Assembly: GCA_002368955.1 (NCBI GenBank)
Contig: DFDY01000024.1
Span: 15,281-36,704, forward strand
Length of the DNA stretch: 21,424 nt
Source of the DNA: Bacteroidales bacterium UBA3816
GTDB lineage: Bacteria; Bacteroidota; Bacteroidia; Bacteroidales; P3
Direction: 5' to 3'
The position numbers were made by a program, and so were the translations under genes. Position 1 is the first letter of the stretch; each line of letters starts with the position of its first letter. Shown here in pieces: positions 1-8,520 of this stretch. The notes under the pieces are model-generated. The model was not told the origin of the DNA and did not search any database. It worked only from the letters and a program-made list of their open reading frames with translations.

Positions 1-1942
1 CGGCATCCATGCCCATGACGATGGCACGGCGGCCCTGCAGGTCGGTCATGACGCCACCCTGAGCCTCGGTGGGCACGGTGACGGCGATGTCGTAGATAGG
101 CTCCTTAATCTTCGGGGCAGCCAGTTTGAAGGCCTCGCGGAAGGCGGTGCGGCCGGCAATCTTGAAGGCGGTCTCGTTGGAGTCCACGGGGTGCATTTTA
201 CCGTCGTATATGTTGACCACGATGTCGCGGGCGTAGGAGCCGGTCAGAGGACCCTGCTCCATCTTTTCCATGATTCCCTTGAGGATGGCGGGCATGAAGC
301 GGGCATCGATGGAACCGCCGACAATGCAGTTGTTGAAGACCAGCTTGCCACCCCACTCCAGAGGATATTCCTGGGAGTCGCGGATGGGGTACTTGGTCTG
401 GTTGGGCATGCCGTCGTAGTAGGGCTCGATGAGCATGTGCACCTCGCCGAACTGGCCGCTACCACCCGACTGTTTCTTGTGGCGATACATGGCCTCGGCG
501 CTCTTGGTGATGGTCTCGCGGTAGGGGATGTTGGGGGCGGTGAAGTTGACGGCCAGCTTGTACTGGTTCTCGAAGTACCACTTCACGGTGTTGAGGTGGA
601 GCTCACCCTGGCATCCGAGGATGACCTGACGCAGTTCGCGGCTGTTCTCCAGCGTAAGGCTGCGGTCGTAGGTGACAAGGTCCTTCAGGGCAGCACCGAC
701 TTTTTCGTCGTCGTTGCTGTTGACGGCCTTCACGGCGACGGTGTAGATGGGAGTCGGGAAGACGATCTCCTCGACGGCGTCGTCGGTGTTCTTCGGGGTG
801 GTGAGGGTATGGTTAATCTTCACGTCCTTCAGCTTGATGGTGCAGACAATGTCACCGGCGCAGGCCTTCTCGACACGCTGGCGGTTGCTGCCGCTGCACA
901 CGAGCACCTGGCTGACACGCTCCTTACTCTGGTTGCAGGCATTAATCACATCCTGTGCCTCGGCCAGTTCGCCGTCGTAGATGCGGAGATAGGTGATTTC
1001 ACCGAGGTTTTTGTCCTTGGCGCTCTTGAAGGCGAAGGCCACGGTGGGGTTGGCATTGTTGCACTTCAGTTCCTTGCCGCCTTTGGTCTTCTTGGCATCG
1101 GCCACCTCGCAGGGTGCAGGGACGTTCTGGCAGATGAACTCAAGCAGACGGTTGACACCGAAGTTCTCCTTGGCAGAGGTGCAGAGGATGGGGAAGAGGT
1201 CGCGCTTGTCTATAGCGAGTTTCAGGGCCTGAGCGAGTTCCTCAGGGGTGAGGTCGCCATTCTCGAAATATTTCTCCATGAGGGCATCGTCGGCAGCGGC
1301 TGCTTCCTCAACAAGGGCCATGCGCATCTCCTCGGCCTTGTCGGCATACTGAGCAGGAATGTCGGCTTCGGTCATCTTGCCATCGGTGAAGGTAAACATT
1401 TTGTTGGCCACAATATCGACCACCTGATTGAAGCCGAGGCCGGCGTTGGTGGGGAACTGCAGCACGGTGCACTTGCCACCGAAGTAGTCTTTCAGCTGGT
1501 TGACGGTGTCGTCGAAGTTGGCTTTCTCGGCATCAAGGTGATTGACGACGAAGAGCATCGGGGTGTCGAGCTTGGCTGCATAGCGGTTGGCAATCTCGGT
1601 GCCGACCTCCACACCACTCTGGGCGTTGACCACGACGACGGCAGCTTCGACCACGTTGAGGGCACTGTCGAGCTCACCCTGATAGTCGGCGAAACCAGGC
1701 ACATCGAGGATGTTTATCTTCTTGCCGCCGAACTCGGTGTACATGAGGGTGTTCTCCACGGAGTAGCCGCGGTCGTGCTCGATGTCGCGATAGTCGCTAA
1801 TGGTGTTTTTGCTGTCCACGCTGCCACGACGGTTAATGAGGCCGCCGCAGAAAGCCATGGCTTCGGCCATGGAGGTCTTGCCACTCTTGGCGCCGCCCAC
1901 GAGGGCGATGTTGCGAATGTCGTTAGTCTGGTAAATTTTCAT
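1..1942 (-). CDS. fusA2: Elongation factor G paralogue (EF-G2 type, probably GTPase-impaired), partial at the 3' end
   Basis: The ATG lies at 1942-1940 and 647 codons are visible before the window edge, which cuts the gene in domain V. Translocation-factor architecture is clear: a P-loop G16-GAKSGKT-S24, switch II DVPGFADY (80-87), a domain IV loop HKKQSGGSGQ (about 488-497) and HPVDS with His584, equivalent to the tip histidine of E. coli EF-G. The G domain departs from standard EF-G. The switch-II His that activates water (DTPGHVDF in ordinary EF-G) is Phe84, NKxD is NHLD (134-137), and RGITI is RGYSV. Domain IV is intact, so ribosome binding and translocation probably remain. Bacteroides is known to carry an EF-G paralogue without GTPase activity that supports translation during starvation; equating this gene with it is inference. 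The alternative is a TetM-like protection protein, less likely because of the domain IV match to EF-G. Confidence 0.9.
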   Translation of the reverse strand, partial: MKIYQTNDIRNIALVGGAKSGKTSMAEAMAFCGGLINRRGSVDSKNTISDYRDIEHDRGYSVENTLMYTEFGGKKINILDVPGFADYQGELDSALNVVEAAVVVVNAQSGVEVGTEIANRYAAKLDTPMLFVVNHLDAEKANFDDTVNQLKDYFGGKCTVLQFPTNAGLGFNQVVDIVANKMFTFTDGKMTEADIPAQYADKAEEMRMALVEEAAAADDALMEKYFENGDLTPEELAQALKLAIDKRDLFPILCTSAKENFGVNRLLEFICQNVPAPCEVADAKKTKGGKELKCNNANPTVAFAFKSAKDKNLGEITYLRIYDGELAEAQDVINACNQSKERVSQVLVCSGSNRQRVEKACAGDIVCTIKLKDVKINHTLTTPKNTDDAVEEIVFPTPIYTVAVKAVNSNDDEKVGAALKDLVTYDRSLTLENSRELRQVILGCQGELHLNTVKWYFENQYKLAVNFTAPNIPYRETITKSAEAMYRHKKQSGGSGQFGEVHMLIEPYYDGMPNQTKYPIRDSQEYPLEWGGKLVFNNCIVGGSIDARFMPAILKGIMEKMEQGPLTGSYARDIVVNIYDGKMHPVDSNETAFKIAGRTAFREAFKLAAPKIKEPIYDIAVTVPTEAQGGVMTDLQGRRAIVMGMDA

Positions 1943-1996
1943 TGTTAAAATATATATTAATTATTATTATCTTTCTTATTATAAACATGTTGTTGC

Positions 1997-2014
1997 GGAA
2001 GACGGGGGTCTTCC
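1997..2014 (-). promoter_or_regulatory. Perfect hairpin in the leader of the EF-G paralogue
   Basis: GGAAGAC, then four bases, then GTCTTCC forms a 7-bp perfect stem with a four-base loop (CCCC on the transcript strand). It lies between the candidate -7 element and the start codon, so it would be in the 5' untranslated region. A role in mRNA stability or translation control is possible but unproven. Confidence 0.4.
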
Positions 2015-2033
2015 ACTCCAAAGTAACGGACGG

Positions 2034-2041
2034 CAAAGATA
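2034..2041 (-). promoter_or_regulatory. Candidate -7 element for the EF-G paralogue
   Basis: The minus strand reads TATCTTTG here, a full match to the Bacteroidetes primary-sigma -7 consensus TAnnTTTG. It would start an mRNA with a leader of about 85 nt before the EF-G ATG. No good TTG is seen 19-21 bp upstream, so the call rests on the -7 element alone. Confidence 0.5.
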
Positions 2042-2104
2042 CAAACTTTTTTTGAATTAATGGTTAAGTTTGACGAATTATTTATCTATGTCGTAAAAAA
2101 AGCG

Positions 2105-2112
2105 TATTTTTG
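2105..2112 (+). promoter_or_regulatory. Candidate -7 element for the flippase-CotH unit
   Basis: TATTTTTG matches TAnnTTTG and lies 70 bp before the flippase start. A TTTG at 2069-2072 is too far upstream to be a normally spaced -33 element, so the promoter is incomplete by consensus. Together with the minus-strand element at 2034-2041 it makes the 1943-2182 gap a divergent promoter region. A reiterated ACTATTA-like run (about 2148-2172) directly precedes the gene. Confidence 0.4.
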
Positions 2113-2182
2113 CATCATGAAACAGTGTACAACGCAATGCAAGCACTATTAACTATTAACTACTAACTATTAGCTTTTTACA

Positions 2183-3688
2183 ATGGGCGTAATAGCAAGG
2201 CAGAGTATTCGGGGGGCTGTGGCCAACTATTTGGGGGTCCTCATTGGGGCAGTGACAACCTTCTTTGTTGTCACCGACTTGCTCACGCAGGAGGAGATAG
2301 GCCTCACCCGCGTGATGGTGGATGCCGCCATGCTCTTCTCCGGCCTGGCGCAGCTGGGCACCAATGCCTCCATATTGAAGTTCTACCCCCGATTCAAAGA
2401 CCCCGACAGTCGCGACCACGGTTTCTTCGGGTGGACTCTTATCCTGCCTTTTGTGGGTTTCATCATTATTGCGGCACTGTTTTTTGCCTTTAAGGGCAGC
2501 ATCATCGGCTTCTATGCCGAGAAGTCGCCCCTGCTGGTGGACTATGCCTATCTGGTGCTTCCATTGACATTCTTTGTGCTGTACATGACGGTGTTTGAAA
2601 CCAACGCCAGCGTGCTGCTGCACATTGCGCTGCCCAAGTTTGTGCGCGAGGTGGTCATCCGGGTGCTCAATCTGGCCGCCTACCTGCTGTATGGGCATCG
2701 CATTATCTCACTGGACTTGTTTGTCATCCTTTTCTGTTCCTCCTATGCGGTGGCCACGGTCATCAACTTTTGCTACCTGCTCACCCTCCGGCGCATCAGT
2801 TTCAGGCCAGACTGGCGTTTTGTGGACAAGCGGCTTTTCAAGGAGGTGGGGGCCTACACCCTTATCATGACCGCCGCCGTGCTGGCAGGCAACGTAAAAC
2901 TGTTCAACACCATCTTTCTGGCCCACCAAACGCTGGCCTTGGCGGGCATCTACACCATTGCCAATTACATAGCCAACGTCATCGAAATCCCTTACCGCTC
3001 CCTCGGGGCCATCTCCAGCCCAGTCATCTCACAGGCAGTGGCCGAAGGCAACCTGCAGGAGGTGAACCGGTTGGGGCAGCAAGTATCGCTACACCAACTG
3101 CTGGTGGCCAGCATGCTGCTCTTTTTCATCTGGATTAATCTCGAACCCCTCTTTGCGGTCATACCCAACGGGCAGGCCTATATCTCGGGCAGCGGTGTGG
3201 TGCTCTTCCTTGGCATAGCCAACATCCTCAACTCCACCTTCTGCATTGCCACCAACATCCTCAATTTTTCCAAGCAGTATGCCTTCTCCCTGCTCTTCAT
3301 CATCCTGCTCACGGCCTCGGCCATCTTGCTCAACCTGTGGCTGATTCCGCGTTGGAGCCTCACCGGTTCTGCCTGCGCCACTCTCTTTGCCTACATTCTT
3401 TATTTCGTCCCCTTGCTCACCTTTCTGTGGCGGCGGCTGGGAGTATCGCTCTTCTCCCAGAAACAGCTGTGGGTGGTGCTCTTCACGCTGGCTCTTTTCG
3501 GCCTCAACGCTTTGTGGGGCTGGGCAATATCGCCACTATTCGACCATCTGGGCAGCGGCCTCATCCCCCTCCTCATCCAGGCCCTCCTCCGCACCGCTCT
3601 CTTCGCCCTGCTTGCCTTCGTCGTCATCCGACGGATGCATATCTCTCCAGAGGTGGACAAGATAATACATTTCAAACGTCCACGATAA
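2183..3688 (+). CDS. Polysaccharide/oligosaccharide flippase (MATE/PST/Wzx-like membrane protein)
   Basis: A 501-residue, very hydrophobic protein with roughly a dozen membrane segments across its whole length and short charged loops. Its start (MGVIARQSIRGAVANYLGV) is typical of Bacteroidetes polysaccharide biosynthesis flippases, in which an amphipathic first helix leads into the first membrane segment. Such proteins move lipid-linked sugar units across the inner membrane. There is no Shine-Dalgarno before the ATG, normal for this phylum. The next gene begins 13 bp after its stop on the same strand, so the two are likely co-transcribed. No glycosyltransferases are nearby, so the substrate cannot be guessed. 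Assignment to the MATE/PST superfamily is good; the exact transported molecule is unknown. Confidence 0.82.
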   Translation: MGVIARQSIRGAVANYLGVLIGAVTTFFVVTDLLTQEEIGLTRVMVDAAMLFSGLAQLGTNASILKFYPRFKDPDSRDHGFFGWTLILPFVGFIIIAALFFAFKGSIIGFYAEKSPLLVDYAYLVLPLTFFVLYMTVFETNASVLLHIALPKFVREVVIRVLNLAAYLLYGHRIISLDLFVILFCSSYAVATVINFCYLLTLRRISFRPDWRFVDKRLFKEVGAYTLIMTAAVLAGNVKLFNTIFLAHQTLALAGIYTIANYIANVIEIPYRSLGAISSPVISQAVAEGNLQEVNRLGQQVSLHQLLVASMLLFFIWINLEPLFAVIPNGQAYISGSGVVLFLGIANILNSTFCIATNILNFSKQYAFSLLFIILLTASAILLNLWLIPRWSLTGSACATLFAYILYFVPLLTFLWRRLGVSLFSQKQLWVVLFTLALFGLNALWGWAISPLFDHLGSGLIPLLIQALLRTALFALLAFVVIRRMHISPEVDKIIHFKRPR

Positions 3689-3701
3689 AACCCTGACAAC
3701 C

Positions 3702-5522
3702 ATGAAGGCTCATACATTTTTCATGGCAATAATCTTTTGGGGTATTCTGCTGCTAGGGGGCACATCCTATGGACAGGTTACGTTCTCCCACACGGGAGGT
3801 TTCTATCCACATGCTTTCTCCCTACAGCTTTCCGCGCCCGAAGGCCTGCAAATCCACTACACCGCCGATGGTTCCACTCCCTCTGCCAGTTCTCCTCAGT
3901 ACCAGCAGCCGCTATTGCTCTCGCCCGCACTCTATTCCGCCCGCAACCTTTACCTTATGCGCAACGCTCCTGAGGGGCAGTGGAATCCCCCTGACGAAGT
4001 CAGCCATGCCATCGTGTTGCGCGCCCAGGCCTTCGACCCCCAGGGCTGCCCTGTGGGTCCCATCACTACCCACACCTATTTCGTGGCCGACCTCATGCAG
4101 CACCAGATGCAACTGCCCGCCATTTCTATTGCCATTGACTATCAGCAACTCTTCGATGCCGACAGCGGCATTTTCAGCCCCATGGGCTGGACAGAGGCCG
4201 ACCAGTTTGCATCGGGCAATTTCAATCAGCATGGCCGCGAGTGGGAACGCCTGGCCCACGTAGAGTTCTACGAGCCCACGGGCGGTGGCTTTGCCCAACC
4301 GCTGGGCATTCGGGTCCACGGCGGCAAGACCCGCCAGCTGATGCAGAAGCCACTGAAGCTATATGCCCGAAAAGAGTACGGCAATAAAAAGATTAAATAC
4401 CACATCTTTCCAGAGAAGCCCGACGACTCCTACAAACGGCTGGTGCTGCGCCCCTTCTGTGCGGCGCTCACCTCGGCCGGCATACAGGACCTCTTGGCCC
4501 AACGAATTGCCCAGCCGCTACAGACGCTCTCGCTGGCATCGCGCCCGGTGTCGCTGTTCCTCAACGGCGAGTACTGGGGCATCTACTTCCTTCAAGAGGC
4601 CCCCGACGAGCGACTGATTGAGCAAGTATACGGCGTCGAACCCGACAGTGTCAACATCATGGGTGCATGGTTCCAGCTGGAGAACGGCAGCGACCGCCCG
4701 TTTCGCCAACTGATGCAATGGCTTCAAACCGCCGACCTGTCCAGCCCTGCGCAATACCAGCACTTCTGCTCCCTTTTCGATGTGGACGACTTCATAGACT
4801 ACCAACTCATCGAGTCCTTCATTGCCAACCAAGACTGGCCTGCTAACAACATCCGCTGTTACCAGTACTCCGGCGCTCCCTGGCGGTGGATATTCTTTGA
4901 CGGTGACGACTGTTTTGCCGCCACCGACCGCGACATGCCCTACTATACCACCTACCAAGGGCCCGAATCGTGGCCCAGTTCGACGAATGCCACCCTCTTC
5001 TTTCGCAAACTCTTGGAGTCGCCCCACTTTCTCGAACGTTTTGGCAACCGCCTTTATCAGCTGTCGGCCAACCACTTCAACTACGAGCACACCTCTCCCC
5101 TCCTCTCGGCAATCAAGAACGAAATCATGCCCGAAATAGAATGGCAGAGTCGCCGTTTCGGCTTTCCGCAGGATGGCGACCACTGGAACCACTCCATCGC
5201 CAATGTGGACAAATTCCTTCGCCAACGGCCAGCCATTTTCCTCAAGCAATTCGAGGCACTCATGCAGATGCATGATACCGTCAACCGCTATCTCCTTTAC
5301 CCCAATCCTGCGCACGGCGAGGTCTTCGTACAAAACGGTGCCAATACAGGTTGGGTGCAATGCCAGGTGTACGACCTAGCAGGAAGGGAAGTCCTCTCCA
5401 CACCGCTTTTCATAAATGCCCAGCCGGCACAAACGCACCTACCCCTCTCGACCCTTTCCGCCGGAATCTACATGCTCCACTTCTCCAACTCCCCGGTGAC
5501 CTACCGCCTAGTGGTCTACTAA
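3702..5522 (+). CDS. Secreted CotH-kinase family protein with chitobiase-like N-terminal domain and T9SS sorting tail
   Basis: 606 residues. Residues 1-24 form a signal peptide ending ...GTSYG before Gln25. Residues about 28-128 resemble the CHB_HEX_C-like beta-sandwich (YTADGSTPSASSPQY near 53-67). Residues about 190-510 match the CotH kinase-like domain: LGIRVHGGKTR (201-211), LFLNGEYWGIYFLQE (285-299), an NQDWPANN segment (376-383) and WRWIFFDGDDCF (394-405). The last 75 residues (from YLLYPNPAHGEVFV to the end) are a type A type IX secretion sorting domain with the usual YPNP and AGIYML motifs, predicting export through T9SS to the cell surface. CotH of Bacillus is an atypical protein kinase; kinase activity here is inference. 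It sits 13 bp behind the flippase gene, suggesting an envelope role. Confidence 0.88.
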   Translation: MKAHTFFMAIIFWGILLLGGTSYGQVTFSHTGGFYPHAFSLQLSAPEGLQIHYTADGSTPSASSPQYQQPLLLSPALYSARNLYLMRNAPEGQWNPPDEVSHAIVLRAQAFDPQGCPVGPITTHTYFVADLMQHQMQLPAISIAIDYQQLFDADSGIFSPMGWTEADQFASGNFNQHGREWERLAHVEFYEPTGGGFAQPLGIRVHGGKTRQLMQKPLKLYARKEYGNKKIKYHIFPEKPDDSYKRLVLRPFCAALTSAGIQDLLAQRIAQPLQTLSLASRPVSLFLNGEYWGIYFLQEAPDERLIEQVYGVEPDSVNIMGAWFQLENGSDRPFRQLMQWLQTADLSSPAQYQHFCSLFDVDDFIDYQLIESFIANQDWPANNIRCYQYSGAPWRWIFFDGDDCFAATDRDMPYYTTYQGPESWPSSTNATLFFRKLLESPHFLERFGNRLYQLSANHFNYEHTSPLLSAIKNEIMPEIEWQSRRFGFPQDGDHWNHSIANVDKFLRQRPAIFLKQFEALMQMHDTVNRYLLYPNPAHGEVFVQNGANTGWVQCQVYDLAGREVLSTPLFINAQPAQTHLPLSTLSAGIYMLHFSNSPVTYRLVVY

Positions 5523-5841
5523 GTAATGTAGCAAAGCCAAGGAGAGCCACGCACACATCAGGCCACATCATTACGTATTTACTTTCTGCTGCCTACAAAC
5601 AGCCAACTGAGTTATTATCCGTCCCTTCCCCACCCGCTAGTATAACGGAGAGGGTACGGCTAGGATGTGGTTCGGTAGTGGGGAAAGAGCGTTTCTAATA
5701 GATTGAAGAGACCGTATCATGCAGACACCACTTTTTAAACTATAAAGTAAAAACTAAAAACTAAAAAGTTTATTGGCATAGCATTTGTCCAATCCTTTTT
5801 AGTTTTTAGTTTTTACCTTTTACTTTTAAAAAATTCTCAAT
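5523..5841. other. Convergent intergenic region, no gene seen
   Basis: The 319 bp between the CotH gene and the oppositely oriented outer-membrane gene hold no credible coding frame. They contain an 8-bp inverted repeat, TTCCCCAC at 5626-5633 with GTGGGGAA at 5678-5685, and the much longer inverted repeat listed separately. Confidence 0.6.
5747..5816. terminator. 22-bp perfect inverted repeat between convergent genes (bidirectional terminator or dispersed repeat)
   Basis: The left arm 5747-5768 and right arm 5795-5816 are exact reverse complements over 22 bp and are built from a repeated CTAAAAA unit. The 26-nt loop itself holds a 5-bp stem, ATTGG 5772-5776 with CCAAT 5789-5793. The element lies between genes that converge from both sides, and the right arm is U-rich when transcribed, which suits a two-way terminator. 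The low GC of the stem is unlike a classical terminator, so a dispersed intergenic repeat is an equally good reading. Confidence 0.55.
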
Positions 5842-7221
5842 TTATTCGTCGCCCAACGAGATGGCCAGACCCACTTTGATGGGATAGACAGCCTTGTTCA
5901 TGCCGGTATTGACGGGCATTGTGGCCATTTGGGCAAAGGCGTAGAACCGCTGCCAGCCAATGCTCAGGCGGGCATCCAGACGGAAGGGGTTCAGTATCTC
6001 CGCTGCACTGGTCTTGTCGTTATAATTACCGCTGGGGTACTCGACATCATGCTTCAGGCCGGTGTGCTTGCCGTTGTAGTTCAGTCCGGGAATGGCTGCC
6101 AAGCCAATAAAGAAACTACTGCTGCCAGAAGGCGACCAGCGTACCACCAGAGGCAGTTCTATGTAACGGGCCACTAACCTGGTAGACCATTGGCCTCCAT
6201 CGTCCTGCGGATTATTCAGGAACATGGTCTGCTGTTCGGCATCCTGTATCAATACCACGTTTCCGTTGGCAAACTTATACACATCGGAGCCGTACCCCAA
6301 ACCTACACCCAAGCGCCAGTGGCTGTTGACAAGGGGGTAGTAGACGGCCTCTAGCTGATAGGAGGAGAATGTGGTATTGAGGGCATAGCCGTCCTTCATC
6401 CTCATCAATCCGTTGAATGGTGTGCTGCCCCAGTTGTGGAAACCCCACAGGAAGTCGAAGCGGAAGTCGCTAGTATTGGAGCTGACCTTCTGTTTCAAAC
6501 GGCCAAATTCATTGTCGGTAATCAGCCTGTCGACAGCACTCTCCTTTTCGTCATCCTGGAAGACTGCCGAGAAATCAGTCTGCCCCATTTGGTGAGAGGC
6601 CACATCTACCCGACCATGGTCATTTTGGGCCGAAACCAGTTTGTCGCCCTTGCAGAAAGCCACACTAATATTGGCATAATCGTCGGCCCGAAGCCCTATT
6701 TCGTCCAGCACACAAGGGGTCTTCAGCGAAACGGTAGAATAGTCTTCTGCCTTAAGCACGATATGCCGTGCACGAAGAGTGTCGACACCGGGCAGCGCAG
6801 CAACGTTCACCTTGCTATAGTCTTCTGCCGAGACCGACAACTTGACCATGTTGGCCGGACAGAGCAGGTCCACCTGAGCATAGTCTTCGGTGCTAATCTT
6901 GGTGGAGGCCTCCATGAGCAGGTGCAGACGCAGTTTGGGGCATCCCGGAGGGGTGTTCAGCTTCAAACGGTAGTGGTAACGGCTTTCGCCAGTCTCATAC
7001 GTCATTCCTTTGGGCCTTTCGCTGATGGAAGGGTCGCAATACTCCAGATATTCCACCGAGTCGTTCACTACCTCCACCTTGCAGTAACCAGAGAACTGCA
7101 CAATATCCAGTTTTTGGCTGAAATGAACACGGAACGCCTTCAGCGTGTCATCGGTGCCAGTATTGGCATGCACAGTAGTGGCCATCAGCAGGGCCGCCAG
7201 TAAGAAAAGTTTTGTCTTCAT
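5842..7221 (-). CDS. Outer-membrane protein with GIN-like DYS-repeat head and C-terminal beta-barrel
   Basis: 459 residues with a signal peptide (1-19, cleavage after VHA). Between residues 111 and 206 a short repeat recurs about every 20-26 residues: TEDYAQVD, AEDYSKVN, AEDYSTVS, ADDYANIS and NDHGRVD. This is the pattern of GIN/DUF2807 beta-helical heads seen in Bacteroidetes ECF-controlled operons. From about residue 250 the alternating aromatic strands (YQLEAVYYPLVNSHWRLGVGLGYG) suggest an eight-stranded-type outer-membrane barrel that runs to the end. It is the last gene of the sigma/anti-sigma operon, starting 35 bp after the anti-sigma stop, and is therefore the likely effector or surface sensor of that regulator. 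The exact function is unknown; an adhesin-like or envelope-stress role is inferred. Confidence 0.7.
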   Translation of the reverse strand: MKTKLFLLAALLMATTVHANTGTDDTLKAFRVHFSQKLDIVQFSGYCKVEVVNDSVEYLEYCDPSISERPKGMTYETGESRYHYRLKLNTPPGCPKLRLHLLMEASTKISTEDYAQVDLLCPANMVKLSVSAEDYSKVNVAALPGVDTLRARHIVLKAEDYSTVSLKTPCVLDEIGLRADDYANISVAFCKGDKLVSAQNDHGRVDVASHQMGQTDFSAVFQDDEKESAVDRLITDNEFGRLKQKVSSNTSDFRFDFLWGFHNWGSTPFNGLMRMKDGYALNTTFSSYQLEAVYYPLVNSHWRLGVGLGYGSDVYKFANGNVVLIQDAEQQTMFLNNPQDDGGQWSTRLVARYIELPLVVRWSPSGSSSFFIGLAAIPGLNYNGKHTGLKHDVEYPSGNYNDKTSAAEILNPFRLDARLSIGWQRFYAFAQMATMPVNTGMNKAVYPIKVGLAISLGDE

Positions 7222-7256
7222 AGTTTTATTATTTAAGTTTACAATATGTTATACTA

Positions 7257-8042
7257 TCAATTATTCACCACTGCCAATAATTCGCCGCGGGTTTCGGCAT
7301 AGGATTTATAGGCATAGTCGCGAATGGTATTGGAAACGCGGCTGCGCAAGTTGCGGTAGCGGTCAATCAGGCTGGGAGAGCCGGCGGGTTCGGCCTGCGC
7401 CACTTCCACCTCCGGATACATCATAAGGTCGATATATTCTATCACCACTGTGTCCTTTTCGGCCTCGGCGGGCAGTTGGTCAGTCTGGGCCAACAGGACG
7501 GGTTCTTCCACAATGGTTTGGGGTTGCAAGTCTTCCTGGGGGGCGGCCGAAACCGGGGGCAGGGTCGCCTCGGCTGTTGGGGTGGCCACGGATGCCGGCT
7601 GTGACTTGGCCAGGGCAAGGGATGGTTGGGCATGAGCCTCTCCTATTGAATGGCGAACGGTTTCATCGGCCATTTCAACGGAAGGCTGACTGGAGTCAAC
7701 CGGATGCCACTGGGCCATCAAGGCTTCGGGGTCAGCCACCTCTCCCGACTGCAAAGACCAGAAAAGCCATGCTCCGCCTATCAGCACAGCGGCCACCGAG
7801 GCAGCCGCTGCCCATCGCCAGAGGGGTAGCACACGCCTCTCGGGGTGCAGCAGGCTTTCCTTGTTGGGGCAGGGCATGGGCGACTCCGCTAGCTTGAGGT
7901 CGGGGTCGTAGAGGGCCAGTTCTTCGGCCAGCTGGGGGTGCTGGGCGGCAAATGCCTCTACGGCAGCCCGCTCAGCGGCATCCAACTCGCCTTCGGCATA
8001 CTGGTAGAAATACAGCTCGTAGTTATCTGTTGTTATTGTCAT
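7257..8042 (-). CDS. Single-pass anti-sigma factor for the adjacent ECF sigma factor
   Basis: 261 residues. The N-terminal cytoplasmic part (YLYxYAEGELDAAERAAVEAF style, residues 9-31, followed by PQLAEEL) is the usual start of Bacteroidetes anti-sigma factors; there is no HxxxCxxC zinc motif. One membrane segment lies at about 74-97 (WRWAAAASVAAVLIGGAWLFW). The remainder is a proline- and glutamine-rich periplasmic region of low complexity. Its ATG lies 20 bp inside the end of the sigma gene, indicating translational coupling. The expected role is to hold the sigma factor at the membrane until a signal releases it. Confidence 0.78.
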   Translation of the reverse strand: MTITTDNYELYFYQYAEGELDAAERAAVEAFAAQHPQLAEELALYDPDLKLAESPMPCPNKESLLHPERRVLPLWRWAAAASVAAVLIGGAWLFWSLQSGEVADPEALMAQWHPVDSSQPSVEMADETVRHSIGEAHAQPSLALAKSQPASVATPTAEATLPPVSAAPQEDLQPQTIVEEPVLLAQTDQLPAEAEKDTVVIEYIDLMMYPEVEVAQAEPAGSPSLIDRYRNLRSRVSNTIRDYAYKSYAETRGELLAVVNN

Positions 8043-8520
8043 AGCCTAATGCAATTAATGTTTTCTTTAATGATACGCGGGCGCGGAAGAGATATACGGT
8101 GACCTGTTTCTCGGTCAAGTGCAACATTTGGGCAATCTCTTTGCAGCTGTAGCCCTCTACGTCCTTCAGCTCCACGGCAGCGCGTTGCACCTGAGGCAGC
8201 CGTTCAAGAGCCTTGTGAAGGGCCTCTTGCAGGTCGAAACGTTCGTCGGGGTTGACCACCTCCTCTTCAACCAGAAAGGAGGCTGCCTGCTGGTGTACCT
8301 GCGCGTGACGGTGCCGGCTCATCAGGTAATTGTGCGCCACTGTCAGCAGATAGGACTTCCCTTTCTCGACCGACACGTCGGGCAGCCGCTCCCATAATGA
8401 CGCAAAGGCCTCCTGCACGGCATCCTCCGACATCTCTTTGTCGCCTCCGCAGCGCACCGCAAAGCGGTACACATCGTCGGCCCAAAGCCTCACACCATCA
8501 TTATATTCTTTTTGCGTCAT
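8023..8520 (-). CDS. ECF-type RNA polymerase sigma factor (sigma-70 family)
   Basis: 165 residues when started at the ATG at 8520-8518 (MTQKEYNDGV). An in-frame ATG 15 codons upstream is possible, but those residues lack homology to the family. Region 2 spans about 10-75, with the core-binding and -10 recognition helices around EDAVQEAFASLWERL and YLLTVAHNYLMSRHR. Region 4 spans about 95-155, with the HTH in GYSCKEIAQMLHLTEKQVTVYLFRARVSLKK. Length and spacing are normal for Bacteroidetes ECF factors. It heads a three-gene operon with its anti-sigma factor and an outer-membrane protein. It is likely autoregulated, though no clear promoter was recognised upstream of 8520. Confidence 0.9.
   Translation of the reverse strand: MTQKEYNDGVRLWADDVYRFAVRCGGDKEMSEDAVQEAFASLWERLPDVSVEKGKSYLLTVAHNYLMSRHRHAQVHQQAASFLVEEEVVNPDERFDLQEALHKALERLPQVQRAAVELKDVEGYSCKEIAQMLHLTEKQVTVYLFRARVSLKKTLIALGYDNNNR

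Noticed and set aside
191..1948. 585-codon open frame on the plus strand
   Set aside because: It is the antisense of the EF-G paralogue, a known side effect of GC-rich codon use; the translation has no domain or family resemblance, while the minus strand gives a complete EF-G pattern.
2156..2698. 180-codon minus-strand frame across the flippase start
   Set aside because: Histidine- and glutamine-rich shadow of the membrane protein gene, with no homology.
4518..5360. 280-codon frame antisense to the CotH gene
   Set aside because: The plus strand shows signal peptide, CotH motifs and a T9SS tail over the same bases; the antisense translation shows nothing.
6436..7203. 255-codon plus-strand frame
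   Set aside because: Antisense to the outer-membrane protein gene, whose repeats and signal peptide are clear.
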